Origin: SVFI01 sp045643145
GTDB taxonomy: Bacteria > Bacillota > Clostridia > Lachnospirales > Lachnospiraceae
Direction of reading: 5' to 3'
Length of the DNA stretch: 7,101 bases
NCBI GenBank assembly: GCA_045643145.1
Contig: JAZUKG010000079.1
Location: 1 to 7,101 of the forward strand
Shown here: positions 5,949 through 7,101 of the stretch, one piece after another
Numbering within the stretch: position 1 is the stretch's first letter
Layout: each line of letters opens with the position of its first letter
The notes under the pieces: model-generated
Told to the model about the DNA's origin: nothing
Databases searched by the model: none
The model's input: the letters and a program-made list of their open reading frames with translations, nothing else
Program-made: the position numbers and the translations under genes

Positions 5949-5964
5949 TAGATAGAATTATATT

Positions 5965-6000
5965 AAGCCGTATCTGTAAAGGATACGGCTTTTTATTTTT
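5965..6000 (+). terminator. Intrinsic terminator after the BIG2 gene
   Basis: AAGCCGTATC (5965-5974) pairs perfectly with GATACGGCTT (5982-5991) around a 7-nt loop, followed by a T-rich tract to 6000. It lies 13 nt after the second, distal TAG, so both forms of the acidic tail would be encoded before transcription ends. Confidence 0.94.
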
Positions 6001-6013
6001 ATAGAAGTTTATA

Positions 6014-6042
6014 TTGTATCAGCATAGGATAAAGGGTATAAT
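6014..6042 (+). promoter_or_regulatory. Promoter of the membrane protein-phosphoesterase unit
   Basis: TTGTAT (6014-6019), a 17-nt spacer and TATAAT (6037-6042) form a near-consensus promoter with the same hexamers and spacing as the gdhA promoter. The predicted start is near 6049, about 48 nt before the first gene. Confidence 0.8.
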
Positions 6043-6096
6043 ATAAAGGTTAAAATATACATTTTTGTAAAAAAGTGTAAAACGGAGGAATCAATT

Positions 6097-6324
6097 TTGG
6101 AATTTATATATTTTGGAATCTTTGTATTTATACCGGCTATCATTTGGGTATGGTTCATTGTATCCATGTTTACCTTTATGATGACAGACAAAAACAACAT
6201 TGAACTCAGAAAAGAAAGAAAAAAGAAATTTATTATTTCTGCAGTGGTATCAGGTGTTATGCTGCTGATGTTTATTGTACTTTGGATTGCGTTATCCATT
6301 ATGATCAATTCTGCAGGTTTATAA
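6097..6324 (+). CDS. Small two-helix membrane protein, TTG start
   Basis: This 75-residue protein has two hydrophobic helices (about 3-29 and 45-70) joined by a short, strongly basic loop (K32, R38, K39, R41, K42, K43, K44). By the positive-inside rule the loop is cytoplasmic and both ends face outward. I recognise no family. The TTG start at 6097 is chosen because GGAGG (6084-6088) lies 8 nt upstream. The next in-frame ATG (6166) would remove most of the first helix and has no such site. It is the first gene after a strong promoter, and its stop is 1 nt from the phosphoesterase start, so the two are probably translated together. A membrane partner or accessory of the phosphoesterase is possible, but this rests only on position. 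Confidence 0.75.
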   Translation: MEFIYFGIFVFIPAIIWVWFIVSMFTFMMTDKNNIELRKERKKKFIISAVVSGVMLLMFIVLWIALSIMINSAGL

Positions 6325-6325
6325 T

Positions 6326-7101
6326 ATGAATCATAAATTAAAAAAGATATCCATTCTTTTGATTGTCGGTATTTTACTGATTTGCTTTTGCTATGATCAA
6401 AACCATCATCTGATAGTGACGCAGTATCATTATCAGAATCAAAAAATAGCAAAAGAGTTTGATGGACTTCGAATTGTACAAATATCAGATTTACACAACC
6501 AGCTCTTTGGAAAAGAAGGAAAGAAACTGCTAAAAATGGTAGCTGAGCAAAATCCGGGCATCATCGTATTGACCGGAGATTTGGTAGACGGCAATCATAC
6601 CAATATAAATAGAGCCTTAACGGTAGTAGAGGGACTGACAAAAATCTGTCCGGTATTCTATGTGACAGGAAATCATGAATATTGGCTGTCCGATACTGAC
6701 AGGGAAAGATTATTTCAGGGACTGACGGATTTGAATGTCATCGACTTAAATGATGACGAGTTTCTTTTGCAAATGGGTAAAGCCAGTCTGAAACTGTGCG
6801 GACTCGATGATAACAGTCTCACAGAGCATGTGCTTCAAACAGATGAGAAAAAAGAAGAAATCTTTACAGTTTTGCTCGCACACGAACCGCAGTACCTGGA
6901 TCGTTATGTAGAGAAAAATGCAGATTTGGTTTTTTCAGGACATGCACACGGCGGTCAGTTCATTTTGCCGTTTCTAGGTCCGCTGGTAGCGCCGGATCAG
7001 GGCTTTTTCCCGCAGTTAACCTCCGGTATGCATACTATGAATCAAACGACCATGTATATCAGCAGAGGACTCGGAAACAGTATTGTACCGATACGATTAT
7101 T
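6326..7101 (+). CDS. Membrane-anchored metallophosphoesterase, YkuE/YaeI-like (3' partial)
   Basis: The frame is open from ATG 6326 to the window edge (258 residues). A hydrophobic anchor (about 8-22) precedes a calcineurin-like phosphoesterase domain whose metal-ligand motifs are all visible in order: S-D55-L-H57-N, G-D85-L-V-D, G-N116-H117-E-Y, H186-E-P and G-H206-A-H208-G-G-Q. The dinuclear metal site is therefore complete, and the domain probably faces outside the membrane. Family members of this membrane-anchored type have been linked to phosphodiester or lipid phosphate hydrolysis, but the substrate cannot be read here. The closing ISRGLGNSIVPIRL is typical of the end of the fold, so only a short C-terminus appears to be missing. 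The start lies 1 nt after the preceding TAA with only a weak CAGG upstream, which suggests translational coupling to the small membrane protein. Confidence 0.92.
   Translation, partial: MNHKLKKISILLIVGILLICFCYDQNHHLIVTQYHYQNQKIAKEFDGLRIVQISDLHNQLFGKEGKKLLKMVAEQNPGIIVLTGDLVDGNHTNINRALTVVEGLTKICPVFYVTGNHEYWLSDTDRERLFQGLTDLNVIDLNDDEFLLQMGKASLKLCGLDDNSLTEHVLQTDEKKEEIFTVLLAHEPQYLDRYVEKNADLVFSGHAHGGQFILPFLGPLVAPDQGFFPQLTSGMHTMNQTTMYISRGLGNSIVPIRL

Noticed and set aside
6009..6452. 147-residue open frame on the minus strand
   Set aside because: It lies opposite the promoter, the small membrane protein and the start of the phosphoesterase. It has no recognisable motif, and the + strand has the promoter, ribosome binding site and clear family motifs.

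Overview
The window looks like ordinary chromosomal DNA of a Gram-positive, low-to-moderate GC anaerobe of the class Clostridia, most likely Lachnospiraceae. The reasons are AGGAGG-type ribosome binding sites, A/T-rich gaps with sigma-A-type promoters, a tRNA gene without an encoded CCA, a YkgJ-type CxxCxxCC protein, a Clostridium-like hexameric glutamate dehydrogenase, and secreted Ig-like (BIG2) and SH3b proteins. The taxon is inferred from style, not from a search. All supported genes lie on the + strand.

Layout: (1) 1-51 is the 3' end of an unidentified gene, followed after 12 nt by a YkgJ-family Fe-S/zinc cysteine-cluster protein (64-723). (2) An extended -10 promoter (736-764) precedes a tRNA-Arg(CCG) gene (797-868). 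With no clear terminator between them, this leads into a membrane-anchored protein with two SH3b domains (927-2216), which ends in a strong intrinsic terminator. (3) A Gfo/Idh/MocA oxidoreductase of the dihydrodiol-dehydrogenase-like type (2430-3419) stands alone behind a leader with a perfect 7-bp hairpin. (4) gdhA, an NADP-type glutamate dehydrogenase (3593-4951), has its own near-consensus promoter, a leader of about 110 nt, highly expressed-type codon use and a 12-bp-stem terminator. (5) A secreted BIG2-domain protein with a poly-aspartate tail (5139-5915) has its own promoter and terminator. Its acidic tail continues in frame past the TAG stop to a second TAG at 5949. (6) A promoter at 6014-6042 drives a two-gene unit: a TTG-started 75-residue two-helix membrane protein (6097-6324) and, 1 nt later, a membrane-anchored metallophosphoesterase (6326 to beyond the window end).

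The genes do not form one pathway. They are a series of short, separately transcribed units covering ammonia assimilation (gdhA), cell-surface functions (SH3b and BIG2 proteins, phosphoesterase) and small-molecule redox. I see no mobile element, CRISPR array, toxin-antitoxin pair or defence system. The most notable signal is the interrupted acidic tail at 5841-5951. Next come the tRNA-headed transcription unit and a Ser-to-Ala change at a substrate-contacting position of the glutamate dehydrogenase.
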